Shown piece by piece: positions 1-7,756 of a DNA stretch of 64,000 bases. Every line of letters begins with the position of its first letter. The first letter of the stretch is position 1. The notes beneath the pieces were generated by a model, which was given only the letters and a program-made list of their open reading frames with translations, was not told where the DNA came from and made no database searches. Source of the stretch: UMGS1975 sp959600905 (lineage in GTDB: Bacteria > Bacillota > Clostridia > Christensenellales > QAND01); assembly GCA_959600905.1 (NCBI GenBank), contig CAUGNO010000002.1, positions 62,001 through 126,000 on the forward strand, in the 5' to 3' direction. A program made the position numbers and the translations under genes.

Positions 1-1
1 G

Positions 2-1147
2 CCCAAGCAGGCGGTTGGCCGCGAAAAGGTACACGAGCTGCGCGTCTTTCAGGGCGATCGCTCCCAGCCCGCCTCGTTGGCAAAGGCCGGCGAGGTATGC
101 GCTGTATCCGGGCTTTCCCTGCGCGCCGGCGGCGCCATCGGCCTGCCCGGCTTGCCGCAGCCCCGGCTTCAGCCTGCGCTGAGCGCCGAGGTACTGTATC
201 CGGACGATGTTGCGCCGCAGCGTGTAGCCACCGCATTTGGCCAGTTGGAGGAGGAAGACCCGCTCTTGCGCGTGGCCTTTGATGACCAAACACACCGCCT
301 ACACATCCAGCTCATGGGCAAAATTCAGTTGGAGGTCTTGTCCGCCCAGGTGCCGCAAAGGTTTGGGTTCCCCGTTTCCTTTGGCCCCTGCCGCATCGTG
401 TACCGCGAAACCATCGCAAAGCCGGTCTGCGGCTATGGCCATTTTGAGCCGCTGCGCCATTATGCCGAGGTGCATTTTCAGCTTGCGCCCGCGCCGCGTG
501 GCAGCGGCCTTTCCTTTGACAGCGTCGTGTCCACCGACACGCTCCCCTTGCAATTCCAGCGCCTGATCCGCACCCATGTCTTTGAAGCGCCGCATCCCGG
601 CGTGCTCACAGGCGCTGCGCTCACGGATGTGCGCATCACGCTGACAAACGGCCGCGCACATGAAAAGCATACCGAGGGCGGCGATTTCCGCCAGGCCGTT
701 TGCCGCGCCATCCGCCAGGGCCTAGAGCAGGCGGAAAGCCTTCTTTTAGAGCCGTATTACGCCTTTACCCTTGCCCTGCCCCTGGCTTGTGTCGGCCATG
801 CCCTGTCCGATTTGCAGCGGCGTCATGCCCGGTTTGATGCGCCCCAGCCCCAAAACGACCGATGCCTTATCACAGGCCGCGGCCCTGCCGCCTGCCTGAT
901 GGATTATGCTGCCGATGTGGCTGCCTATTCCAAGGGCGAGGGCGCGCTTATGCTCCGGTTTGACGGCTACGATCTCTGCCACAACCCGGAGGCGGTCATC
1001 CAGGCTTCCGGCTATGATCGGCGGGCGGACAGCCGCCACCCTTCCTCCTCTGTTTTCTGCTCGCACGGCGCAGGGTATTCTGTGCCCTGGGACGAGGTCG
1101 CCTCCCATCTTCATTGCCAGCGCCGGCCGCTTTTGGCAGAGTCTTAA
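2..1147 (+). CDS. TetM/EF-G-like translational GTPase, C-terminal part (5' end outside window)
   Basis: The reading frame is open from the first bases of the window, so the gene starts upstream and its GTPase domain is missing here. What remains matches the later domains of the ribosomal-protection/EF-G superfamily: a domain III-like stretch (QLMGKIQLEVL), a domain IV-like stretch beginning YRETIAKP, the HTEGGDFRQAVCRAIRQGL segment and a C-terminal GAGYSVPWDEV, which is typical of TetM-like proteins. Family members bind the ribosome and use GTP; some dislodge tetracycline, but many clostridial homologues are not proven resistance genes. No terminator is obvious before the next gene. The superfamily call is firm; the tetracycline role is open. 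Confidence 0.8.
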   Translation, partial: PKQAVGREKVHELRVFQGDRSQPASLAKAGEVCAVSGLSLRAGGAIGLPGLPQPRLQPALSAEVLYPDDVAPQRVATAFGQLEEEDPLLRVAFDDQTHRLHIQLMGKIQLEVLSAQVPQRFGFPVSFGPCRIVYRETIAKPVCGYGHFEPLRHYAEVHFQLAPAPRGSGLSFDSVVSTDTLPLQFQRLIRTHVFEAPHPGVLTGAALTDVRITLTNGRAHEKHTEGGDFRQAVCRAIRQGLEQAESLLLEPYYAFTLALPLACVGHALSDLQRRHARFDAPQPQNDRCLITGRGPAACLMDYAADVAAYSKGEGALMLRFDGYDLCHNPEAVIQASGYDRRADSRHPSSSVFCSHGAGYSVPWDEVASHLHCQRRPLLAES

Positions 1148-1274
1148 TGATTTTTAATCAATCTGCCATTTGCATTTCTTTCTTTTTTCCCGTTTTTTCG
1201 GTATACTGTTATTTACACAATTTCTTGCCTTCCCGTGTCGGTTGGCCGGGGATGAAAAGGAGTCTTGCCTTCTT

Positions 1275-2045
1275 ATGAAACAAACACGCGATCCTCGTTC
1301 GCGCCAGCAAAAATTCTTGAAATATTTCTCCCTGTTTGTCTACCTGTCCCTCGTTGCGTCCATCATCTATATCATTGTGCGCATTTTTTTAGCACCGGCA
1401 TCCATGCCGGCCGGGGCTGCCGAAGGCGAACGGCTGAAAAGCGATTATATCCTGATGCTTCTCCAATGTATTCTCGGCGTCGCTGTGCTGATGCTGCCCA
1501 GCATCCTGGCCAAACGCTTCCGCCTGGAGATCCCTTCCATGATGTTGATCCTGTTTGTGCTGTTTTTGTATTGCGCCGTATACTTGGGCGAAGTACAGGA
1601 TTTCTACTATAAGGTATCCAACTGGGATACCATTTTGCACTGCTTTAGCGGCGGCATGCTGGGTACGCTCGGCTTTTCCGTCATTGCGCTGTTCAACAAT
1701 AGCGACCGCATCCCCGTCAACCTCAGCCCCATCTTCGTGGCATTTTTCGCGTTTTGCTTTGCCATGATGCTGGGCGCCATCTGGGAAATTTACGAGTTTA
1801 CCATCGATGGGCTCATGCAGCTGAATATGCAAAAATATGCCCTGGAAAACGGCGTGGCGCTGGTAGGCCGCGCAGCGGTCATCGATACCATGAGCGATCT
1901 CATCGTCGATGCCGTAGGCGCGTTTGTCATCGCCGTCATCGGATACATTTCTACCAAATATAAAAAGGGCTGGCTGGAAGCGCTGCTCATTACGCGCAAG
2001 CGCGACCATTCAGATAAAAGCGCTTCTTCCAACGCCGCCTCATAA
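1275..2045 (+). CDS. Polytopic membrane protein, DUF2238/YjdF-like
   Basis: The 256-residue protein has several hydrophobic segments. Its polar motifs lie in or next to membrane helices: WDTILHCFSGG, WEIYEFTID and DTMSDLIVDAVGA, the pattern I associate with the DUF2238 (YjdF-like) family of unknown function. I chose ATG 1275 because GAAAAGGAG lies about 12 nt upstream; the frame is open further upstream but has no better ribosome site. The charged tail (KRDHSDKSASS) is probably cytoplasmic. The gene is followed 25 nt later by degV on the same strand, so the two may be co-transcribed. The biochemical function is unknown. Confidence 0.65.
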   Translation: MKQTRDPRSRQQKFLKYFSLFVYLSLVASIIYIIVRIFLAPASMPAGAAEGERLKSDYILMLLQCILGVAVLMLPSILAKRFRLEIPSMMLILFVLFLYCAVYLGEVQDFYYKVSNWDTILHCFSGGMLGTLGFSVIALFNNSDRIPVNLSPIFVAFFAFCFAMMLGAIWEIYEFTIDGLMQLNMQKYALENGVALVGRAAVIDTMSDLIVDAVGAFVIAVIGYISTKYKKGWLEALLITRKRDHSDKSASSNAAS

Positions 2046-2070
2046 TTTTAATTCAGGAGACATCATCACC

Positions 2071-2928
2071 ATGCAAAGAAAAGTCATCCTCAGTGCAGAC
2101 AGCTCCTGCGATTTGGGGCCGCAGCTTATCCAGCAGTATCACGTGCACCTGTTTCCCTTTACCATCCTTTTGGATGGCCAGGCCTATACCGACGGCGAAG
2201 GCATCACGCCGGACGACCTATACCGGGCCTGGTGGGAGAAAAAATTGCTGCCCAAAACCGCCGCAATCAACGTTGCTCAGTACGATGAGCACTTCCGGCA
2301 ATGGACAGAACAGGGCTGCGACGTCATCCATATTTCCCTGGGCTCGGCATTGTCCTCCGCGCATCAAAACGCGTTGCTGTCCGCCCGGCAGCTGGGGCAT
2401 GTGTATGTCATCGATTCGTGCAGCCTGTCTACCGGCTCCGGCCTAATCGCGCTCCAAGTGGCAGACCGCATCCGGCAAGGCATGCCCGCCGAGCGCATTT
2501 ATCAGGAAGTGACGCAGCTGGTGCCCAAGGTGCAGGCCAGCTTTCTGCTGGATACGCTGGAATTCATGCACGCCGGCGGCCGCTGCTCTTCCATCACCCG
2601 CCTGGGCGCCAACGTGCTGCATATCAAGCCCTGCATCCAGGTGCATACCGACGACCACGGCAGCATGGGCGTGGGCAAAATGTACCGCGGCAAGCTCGTC
2701 CGCTGCCTAAAGCGCTATGTAGAGGATGTGCTCGCAAAGCCGGAGGGCATCGATACCAGCCGCGTATTCATCACCCATTCCGGCATAGACCAGGCCATCA
2801 TCGATATGGTGCGCCAAACCATCCAGCAGCTGGTGGATTTTAAGGAAACCTACATCACCCGCGCCGGCTGCACCATCTCTTCCCACTGCGGCCCCAATAC
2901 GCTGGGCGTTTTGTTCCTGCAAAAATAA
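2071..2928 (+). CDS. DegV family fatty-acid-binding protein
   Basis: The 285-residue protein has the DegV layout: N-terminal ILSADSSCDLGPQL, then SLGSALSSAHQNALLSA, the central YVIDSCSLSTGSG, the LLDTLEFMHAGGRCS segment and a C-terminal CTISSHCGPNTLGVLF. DegV proteins bind a fatty acid and in Firmicutes serve as FakB-type partners of a fatty-acid kinase; no fakA is visible here, so that role is inferred from the family. ATG 2071 follows CAGGAGA at a good distance. A hairpin terminator follows within 10 nt of the stop. Confidence 0.9.
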   Translation: MQRKVILSADSSCDLGPQLIQQYHVHLFPFTILLDGQAYTDGEGITPDDLYRAWWEKKLLPKTAAINVAQYDEHFRQWTEQGCDVIHISLGSALSSAHQNALLSARQLGHVYVIDSCSLSTGSGLIALQVADRIRQGMPAERIYQEVTQLVPKVQASFLLDTLEFMHAGGRCSSITRLGANVLHIKPCIQVHTDDHGSMGVGKMYRGKLVRCLKRYVEDVLAKPEGIDTSRVFITHSGIDQAIIDMVRQTIQQLVDFKETYITRAGCTISSHCGPNTLGVLFLQK

Positions 2929-2935
2929 ATGCCTT

Positions 2936-2965
2936 GCGGCAGACCAAACGTCTGCCGCTTTTTTT
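2936..2965 (+). terminator. Rho-independent terminator after degV
   Basis: GCGGCAGA (2936-2943) pairs perfectly with TCTGCCGC (2951-2958) and is followed by a run of seven T. Confidence 0.85.
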
Positions 2966-3048
2966 CATGGGCGCCGTTTATACGATGCATATGCGGTTCC
3001 CCAAGCCCTCTGTGCAAACGGTGCAGCCTCTCTTTTATGCCTGTACGC

Positions 3049-4470
3049 TCAGGTTCGTTTGCTTTCCCCTTTGCGTTTTGGCCGTTTGGCTTCCCGTTTC
3101 CTTTTGCCTTCAAACTCAAAGCAGAGCCTGGCCGCTTCCCCATGGAGCGCCAGCAGGCAGATCAAATTGGGCAGGATCATCAGCCCGTTCATGATGTCGG
3201 AAACGCCCCATACCGCCTGTAAGGGGGTCGTCGCCCCCACAAAGGCAAGCGCGCAGTAGATAAGGCGGTAGACGCGATTGTATCGCTGGCTTTTGCTCAG
3301 GTATTCCAGCGATTTTTCCCCATAATATTCCCAGCCCAGGATGGTGGAAAAGGCAAACAGCACGATGCTGCCCGTGACCACCCAGCCGCCTACCGGCCCC
3401 AGCGCCGCCTCAAAGGCCGCAATGGTCAGCGGCGCCCCCATCAGCGGCGCGCCCTGGGCGTCCACTGTGCCCAATACACCGGAACAGGCGATGACCAGCC
3501 CCGTGACCGTACACACCACCAGGGTATCAAAAAACGTGCCCGTCATATTGATATACCCCTGCCTGGCCGGGTGGTCCGTTTGGGCCGCCGCCGCGGCAAT
3601 GGGCGCAGAGCCCAGCCCCGCCTCGTTGGAAAACACCCCTCTGGCTACGCCCCATTGGACAGCCTGCCCCATGTGCGCTACGATGGTTCCTCCCACGCCG
3701 CCCGCTGCCGACTGTGCGGAAAATGCCATGCGGATGATCTCCGCAAGGCCGGCCGGCAGGTACGCCGCGCGGCTGGCGATGGCCGCCAAGCCCGCCGCAA
3801 AGTATCCCACCGCCATCACCGGCACCACCACGCCGCATACCCGGCCGATGCTGCGGATGCCGCCCAGCAGCACGCAGCCGCTCAGCACCATGAGGCAAAG
3901 CCCCACCAGATACGCCTCCGCGCCCGTCGAAGCATAGAGCGCCTCTGCAATGGAATTGGCCTGCGTCATGTTGCCGATGCCAAACGCCGCGGCCGCGGCA
4001 AACAGTGAAAACAAAAAGGCCAGCGCTTTGCCCAGCTTTTTCCGCTGAAAGCCATTTTTCATCGCATACATCGGCCCGCCCGCCATCTCTCCGTTTGGCT
4101 GTTTTTCACGGTACCGTACCGCCAGCACGCTTTCCGCAAATTTGGTGGAAAGGCCAAACAGCGCGCTGATCCACATCCACACCAGCGCCCCCGGCCCGCC
4201 CAGCACCATCGCCGTGGCCACGCCCACCAGGTTGCCCGTGCCGATGGTGGCGGCCAGCGCGGTCATCAGCGACTGAAACGGGGAAATATCCCCGCTGCCC
4301 CTCCGCCCCTTTGTCCTTTGAAATACAGCGCGCAGCGCAAACCCCAAATTGCGCCAGGGATAGGCCTTTAGCCGGATGGTTAAAAACACGCCCGTGCCTA
4401 CCAACAGCACGAGCATCCACGGCCCCCACACCCATTGGCTGATGCGTTTTATCCACTGCAATGCTTCCAT
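3049..4470 (-). CDS. Sodium:alanine/glycine symporter family protein (AGCS)
   Basis: The 473-residue hydrophobic protein shows the AGCS (AlsT/DagA) signature: GTGVFLTIRL near the N-terminus, SPFQSLMTALAATIGTGNLVGVATA, GGPGALVWMW, the GGPMYAMKNG loop, VFSNEAGLGSAPIAAAAA and WEYYGEKSLEYL near the end. Such proteins import alanine or glycine with Na+. I chose ATG 4470 because GGGAGG lies 4 nt upstream; a TTG 30 nt earlier lacks a ribosome site. The C-terminus carries an unusually long basic tail of Lys/Arg clusters (about 20 residues). The gene is convergent with degV and divergent from the PHP phosphatase gene. Confidence 0.92.
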   Translation of the reverse strand: MEALQWIKRISQWVWGPWMLVLLVGTGVFLTIRLKAYPWRNLGFALRAVFQRTKGRRGSGDISPFQSLMTALAATIGTGNLVGVATAMVLGGPGALVWMWISALFGLSTKFAESVLAVRYREKQPNGEMAGGPMYAMKNGFQRKKLGKALAFLFSLFAAAAAFGIGNMTQANSIAEALYASTGAEAYLVGLCLMVLSGCVLLGGIRSIGRVCGVVVPVMAVGYFAAGLAAIASRAAYLPAGLAEIIRMAFSAQSAAGGVGGTIVAHMGQAVQWGVARGVFSNEAGLGSAPIAAAAAQTDHPARQGYINMTGTFFDTLVVCTVTGLVIACSGVLGTVDAQGAPLMGAPLTIAAFEAALGPVGGWVVTGSIVLFAFSTILGWEYYGEKSLEYLSKSQRYNRVYRLIYCALAFVGATTPLQAVWGVSDIMNGLMILPNLICLLALHGEAARLCFEFEGKRKREAKRPKRKGESKRT

Positions 4471-4565
4471 CTTTCCTCCCGATGCTTGTTTTTTTGTCAA
4501 AATTATTTCATAATAGAGTCATCTCTGATATAAAATTGTATTCCGTTGCCGTTGATAGAATTTCA

Positions 4566-4584
4566 AATAGGAGCGTCTCCTATT
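4566..4584. promoter_or_regulatory. Short perfect inverted repeat in a divergent promoter region
   Basis: AATAGGAG (4566-4573) and CTCCTATT (4577-4584) form an 8-bp perfect dyad with a 3-nt centre. It lies between the divergent symporter gene and the PHP phosphatase gene, 42 nt before the latter start. It could be an operator or a small hairpin in the 5' leader; there is no T run. Confidence 0.35.
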
Positions 4585-4625
4585 GTACGTTTTTCAGAAG
4601 TTTTTGAGTTTTGGAGGGTTTCTCT

Positions 4626-5465
4626 ATGTACGACTATCATATCCACTCCTACCACAGCGCAGACGGCCAGCAGTCCCTGCGCGAAATCGCCCTGGGCGCA
4701 ATCCATAACGGCCTGGACGAGATCTGCGTAACGGCACATTATGATTACGATTTTCCATTGGCTCCGCATCTAAATTTCCTTTGCGATTTGATCGACTATG
4801 TAGAGGATGTGGAGCGGTACGCCGCCCGGTTTGCCGACCAGCTCATCATCAAAACCGGTGTAGAGATCGGCATGCAGGCGGGCCGCGACGATGTCTTTGC
4901 CGCCACGCGGCAGGCCATGGCCGGCTTGCGGTTCGATTATATTTTGGGCTCCATCCATTGGATGGGGTTTGCCGACGGCAACCCGCGGCGCCTCATAGAG
5001 CCGGATGTCAACCCGGTTTTCGGCTACGGCGCCACGCCGGATGAGGTCATGCAGAAATACGCTTTGCAGCTGTTGTCCTGCGCTAAGGATTTCCCCGAGC
5101 TGGATTGTATCGGCCACCTTACCTATTATGCCCGCCAAAACCCCTATCCAGACCGGCAGCTCCGCTACCGCAACGCGCCCGATGAGCTGGATGCGCTGTT
5201 TATGTACCTGATCTCTCACGGCAAAGGACTGGAAATCAACACCTCCTCCAAAACGCCATACGGCTTTTTCATGCCGGATGAGGATATCATGTGCCGTTAC
5301 CATGAATTGGGCGGCGAGATCGTGACCATCGGTTCGGATGCCCATACGCCGGACCGCATCGGCGAGCACTACGCGGCCGCCTGCCAAATGCTGCGCCGCG
5401 CCGGCATGCGCTATGTATGCACCTATGAAAACCACAACCCAATATTCCATCGCATCGGAGGATAA
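4626..5465 (+). CDS. HisJ-type PHP-domain phosphatase
   Basis: The 279-residue protein opens with the PHP metal-binding motif DYHIHSYHSADG and continues with VTAHYDYDF, KTGVEIG, ILGSIHWMGF, CIGHLTYYAR and IGSDAHTPDRIGEHY, which together give the His/Asp/Glu ligands of a trinuclear metal site. The arrangement matches histidinol-phosphatases of the HisJ family, but no other his gene is near, so the substrate is unproven. ATG 4626 follows GGAGGG by 7 nt. The HAD phosphatase gene starts 5 nt after its stop and is probably co-transcribed. Confidence 0.82.
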   Translation: MYDYHIHSYHSADGQQSLREIALGAIHNGLDEICVTAHYDYDFPLAPHLNFLCDLIDYVEDVERYAARFADQLIIKTGVEIGMQAGRDDVFAATRQAMAGLRFDYILGSIHWMGFADGNPRRLIEPDVNPVFGYGATPDEVMQKYALQLLSCAKDFPELDCIGHLTYYARQNPYPDRQLRYRNAPDELDALFMYLISHGKGLEINTSSKTPYGFFMPDEDIMCRYHELGGEIVTIGSDAHTPDRIGEHYAAACQMLRRAGMRYVCTYENHNPIFHRIGG

Positions 5466-5470
5466 GGCCC

Positions 5471-6244
5471 TTGCAGCCGCATAAAAAATATTTTTTCTTT
5501 GATTTCGACGGCACGCTGACCATCGGCCATACCGCCTGTGTGCCGCCCGATACCCGCCAAGCCCTGCACGATCTGCAAAAAAACGGCCATTTTGTCGCCA
5601 TTGCCACCGGCCGTCTCCAGGCCGAGGCCATCGGCTTTTGCCCGGAATTGGGCATTTCCCACCTCGTATCCGACGGTGGATACAGCCTGACCATCGACGG
5701 GCGCTTGGAACAAATGCGCTCTCTGGACGCTTCCCTGTGCCACCGCGTGCTCTCAGAGCTCAGCGAAAAGGGCATTCCCTGGGGCTTTACCTGTGAAAAC
5801 AAAATGGTGCGTTATACCAATTCCACTGCCTTTTTATTGAAGGTAAACGATTATTATATGCATTCCGTGCTTGACCCTGCGCTGGATTTTCGCCGCGTTT
5901 CCACCTTTTATAAGCTGTATATCGCCTGTACTGAAGAGGAGGAAGCCGGCATCGAGGCGCTATCCTATGCGCCTTGGGTGCGGTACAGCCCCACCTGCAT
6001 TTTCATAGAGCCTTTGGAAAAGCAGGAGGGCATCCGCCATGTGATGCAGCGCTTAGCTGCGCCGGTGGAGGATGTGGTGGTGTTTGGCGACGGCACCAAC
6101 GACATCCCCATGTTTACCCAGCCCTGGACCTCCATCGCCATGGGCAACGCGCACGAATCGCTCAAGCGCTGCGCCGATTACGTCACCGCCCCTTCGTATG
6201 AAAACGGCATTGCCAAGGCCTGCCGCCATTTTGGCTGGCTCTAA
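5471..6244 (+). CDS. HAD superfamily Cof-type phosphatase
   Basis: The 257-residue protein has HAD motif I (FFDFDGTLTIG, nucleophile Asp), motif II as IATGR, and motif IV as FGDGTNDIPMF. The C2-type cap insertion in the middle puts it among Cof/YidA-like sugar-phosphate or nucleotide phosphatases; the substrate cannot be read from sequence. The start is TTG 5471, supported by GGAGG at the end of the previous gene. It follows the PHP phosphatase gene by 5 nt and ends at a strong hairpin. Confidence 0.88.
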   Translation: MQPHKKYFFFDFDGTLTIGHTACVPPDTRQALHDLQKNGHFVAIATGRLQAEAIGFCPELGISHLVSDGGYSLTIDGRLEQMRSLDASLCHRVLSELSEKGIPWGFTCENKMVRYTNSTAFLLKVNDYYMHSVLDPALDFRRVSTFYKLYIACTEEEEAGIEALSYAPWVRYSPTCIFIEPLEKQEGIRHVMQRLAAPVEDVVVFGDGTNDIPMFTQPWTSIAMGNAHESLKRCADYVTAPSYENGIAKACRHFGWL

Positions 6245-6247
6245 GGC

Positions 6248-6268
6248 AAAAAGCCGCCAAAAGGCGGC
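6248..6268 (-). terminator. Second terminator after the 7.6-6.3 kb minus-strand operon
   Basis: GCCGCC/GGCGGC (6253-6258 and 6263-6268) with a 4-nt loop is followed on the minus strand by TTTTT. It backs up the terminator at 6291-6330. Confidence 0.6.
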
Positions 6269-6290
6269 TCAAAATCCTCTATCCGCAACA

Positions 6291-6330
6291 AAAACGGCGG
6301 CCGGATGCTTGTTCCTGCCGCCGTTTTTTT
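6291..6330. terminator. Bidirectional terminator
   Basis: AAAACGGCGGC (6291-6301) pairs with GCCGCCGTTTT (from 6317); T runs lie on both sides. It ends the HAD phosphatase transcript on the plus strand and the three-gene minus-strand operon, whose last stop codon overlaps its edge. Confidence 0.8.
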
Positions 6331-6559
6331 ACTTTTTCCCGTTCTCTTCCTTTAGCCTTTGCTTTGCCTGCTCTACGGTTTCGCCTTCCTTGGTCAAATA
6401 CTGGTCCACAAATTTGTCCTCTATTTTGGTATATGTGCCTACGACCGTATCTTCCACCTTTTGATACGCGCCCACCACGGTATCCTCTACCTTTTGATAC
6501 GCGCCTGCTACTTTTTCTGCTATCCTTTCATTCGCCTTTACAAGCTTCGATTTTGCCAT
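6329..6559 (-). CDS. Small 11-residue-repeat amphipathic protein, unknown function
   Basis: The 76-residue protein is highly charged and built around a repeated unit: AGAYQKVEDTV, VGAYQKVEDTV, VGTYTKIEDKF, then VDQYLTKEGE. The 11-residue period, with Tyr, Val/Ile and Lys/Asp in fixed places, suggests a long amphipathic helix that could lie on a membrane or self-associate, as in LEA- or apolipoprotein-like repeats. There is no signal peptide or transmembrane helix. The start overlaps the end of the upstream membrane-protein gene by 32 nt, which suggests translational coupling. I recognise no function. Confidence 0.7.
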   Translation of the reverse strand: MAKSKLVKANERIAEKVAGAYQKVEDTVVGAYQKVEDTVVGTYTKIEDKFVDQYLTKEGETVEQAKQRLKEENGKK

Positions 6560-7226
6560 CCCAATCGTCTCCTTTCCTTTTGCTGCTTCTCATCATCCAA
6601 ACGCCAAGCACCAAGGCAAACAGGCACACGCCCGCGCCGGTCATAAGGTTCATCGTATACGCGTCAACGCCTGTGCCGTCGCTAAACGATACAAGCATGG
6701 AACGCTGCAGCGTCAGCACGGATACGGCTGCCTCCATCATCCGAATCGTCTGTGTGATAGCGCTCAGCGGCGCTCTTCTCTTTCGGGCTTTTACGGCGTT
6801 TACGATGACCCAAGAAATTTTGGCAAATGTATAGGCCGCAATGGTAATCATGAGAATTTCATCGTATGCCATGGCCACATCTTCCAAAAGGCTGATGTAG
6901 ACAATGCCAATCAAAACAACGCTCAATACACAAAACAAAACGCCCGTCAGCCACATAAGGGTGCGCTGCTTTTCGACGCCGCCCTTCCGCAAGCCCAGCA
7001 CAGCAGCGCCGCGCATCGCGCTGAGCAAAATATAATACACGCACGACGCGAGAAACCAAATGGAATGGTGCGCTAGGCCGAGCGCGCCATGGTAAAGCGC
7101 ATACGCTAGGTTTAGGCCCGCTGCCCAACCCACCGGCACGATGGCGCGGTATCTTTCGTTGCTTACGATCCGGCCGCCCCATTCCGTCTTTTGGATTTTG
7201 TGTAATATCGTTTTTTGAACTCTCAT
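6528..7226 (-). CDS. Multi-pass membrane protein, unknown function
   Basis: The 232-residue protein has about five or six hydrophobic segments (for example NLAYALYHGALGL, SIWFLASCVYYILLSAM, LTGVLFCVLSVVLIGIVYI and TGAGVCLFALVLGVWMM) separated by Arg/Lys-rich loops, and a cytoplasmic tail. I find no motif that gives an activity. It is the middle gene of a minus-strand operon under the divergent TetR promoter region, 16 nt after the preceding gene, and overlaps the repeat-protein gene. The ribosome site before ATG 7226 is weak, so translation may depend on coupling to the preceding gene. Confidence 0.65.
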   Translation of the reverse strand: MRVQKTILHKIQKTEWGGRIVSNERYRAIVPVGWAAGLNLAYALYHGALGLAHHSIWFLASCVYYILLSAMRGAAVLGLRKGGVEKQRTLMWLTGVLFCVLSVVLIGIVYISLLEDVAMAYDEILMITIAAYTFAKISWVIVNAVKARKRRAPLSAITQTIRMMEAAVSVLTLQRSMLVSFSDGTGVDAYTMNLMTGAGVCLFALVLGVWMMRSSKRKGDDWDGKIEACKGE

Positions 7227-7242
7227 GCTCTGTTTTCATTCA

Positions 7243-7629
7243 TCAGCAGGGCTGCCCGCGCTTTACGCCTTTTAGCAAGGGAACCAGGCAGACAAGCAGC
7301 ACGATCCCCGCTACGCCTATAAGCATCCCCGGCAGCATCCTTTGCCATACCATGCAAAAGCACATGCCCACGCCCAGCAGCAATGCGCCTGCAACGCCCA
7401 AAAGAACAGCCCGCACATGCCTGCCGGACAGGCGTAGGGGCGCCTTATGTTCCATTTTTCTCCAGATCAGCATGGTGGCTATTCCCAGCACAACCCCTGC
7501 ACAGCCCAGCACAACGCCCGGCGTAAAGGCATTCCATTCGGCAATCAGCGCCATGCACATGCCGATGGCAAACAGCACGCCGCTAAGCGTTCCCAATAGC
7601 AGCGCAGTCAAACTGCTTTTTTTCATCAT
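7243..7629 (-). CDS. Four-helix membrane protein with an internal duplication
   Basis: The protein of about 128 residues consists of two similar halves, each a pair of membrane helices. The first half reads GMCMALIAEWNAFTPGVVLG and the second GMCFCMVWQRMLPGMLIGVA, so a two-helix unit seems to have been duplicated. The linker is basic (RKMEHKAPLRLSGRH). GGAGG precedes ATG 7629 by 5 nt; ATG 7626 is equally possible. It is the first gene after the operator-overlapped promoter facing tetR and is probably a TetR-controlled small exporter or membrane sensor, which is inference only. No family recognised. Confidence 0.68.
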   Translation of the reverse strand: MMKKSSLTALLLGTLSGVLFAIGMCMALIAEWNAFTPGVVLGCAGVVLGIATMLIWRKMEHKAPLRLSGRHVRAVLLGVAGALLLGVGMCFCMVWQRMLPGMLIGVAGIVLLVCLVPLLKGVKRGQPC

Positions 7630-7649
7630 AAACACCTCCAAATTTCATC

Positions 7650-7677
7650 CATTAAAACAACGCTTGTAGTTTTAATG
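7650..7677. promoter_or_regulatory. Candidate TetR operator
   Basis: CATTAAAAC (7650-7658) and GTTTTAATG (7669-7677) form a 9-bp perfect inverted repeat with a 10-nt spacer. A second palindrome, ATGCAATTGCAT (7675-7686), abuts it. The dyad sits at the expected start of the minus-strand transcript, directly downstream of its -10 box, and overlaps the -35 box of the tetR promoter. Position and symmetry fit autorepression by the adjacent TetR protein. Confidence 0.6.
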
Positions 7678-7692
7678 CAATTGCATCATAAT
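7664..7692 (+). promoter_or_regulatory. Predicted tetR promoter
   Basis: TTGTAG (7664-7669), a 17-nt spacer and CATAAT (7687-7692). The -35 box lies inside the candidate operator. Confidence 0.45.
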
Positions 7693-7713
7693 ATTTTATA
7701 GGCTTCGTTTCAA
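7685..7713 (-). promoter_or_regulatory. Predicted promoter of the three-gene membrane-protein operon
   Basis: On the minus strand TTGAAA, a 17-nt spacer and TATGAT. The two palindromes at 7650-7686 cover the -10 edge and transcription start. Confidence 0.6.
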
Positions 7714-7756
7714 TCATCAATGTTTCAACATCTGTCGGAATAATGGAGGGTCGGCT

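Noticed and set aside
2..1147. Firm call as a tetracycline resistance gene
   Set aside because: Only the C-terminal domains are visible and the sequence diverges from TetM/TetO; many homologues of this type have no shown resistance role.
1170..1274. Upstream extension of the DUF2238-like protein
   Set aside because: The frame is open back to 1170, but the only good ribosome site precedes ATG 1275 and the extra residues are not family-like.
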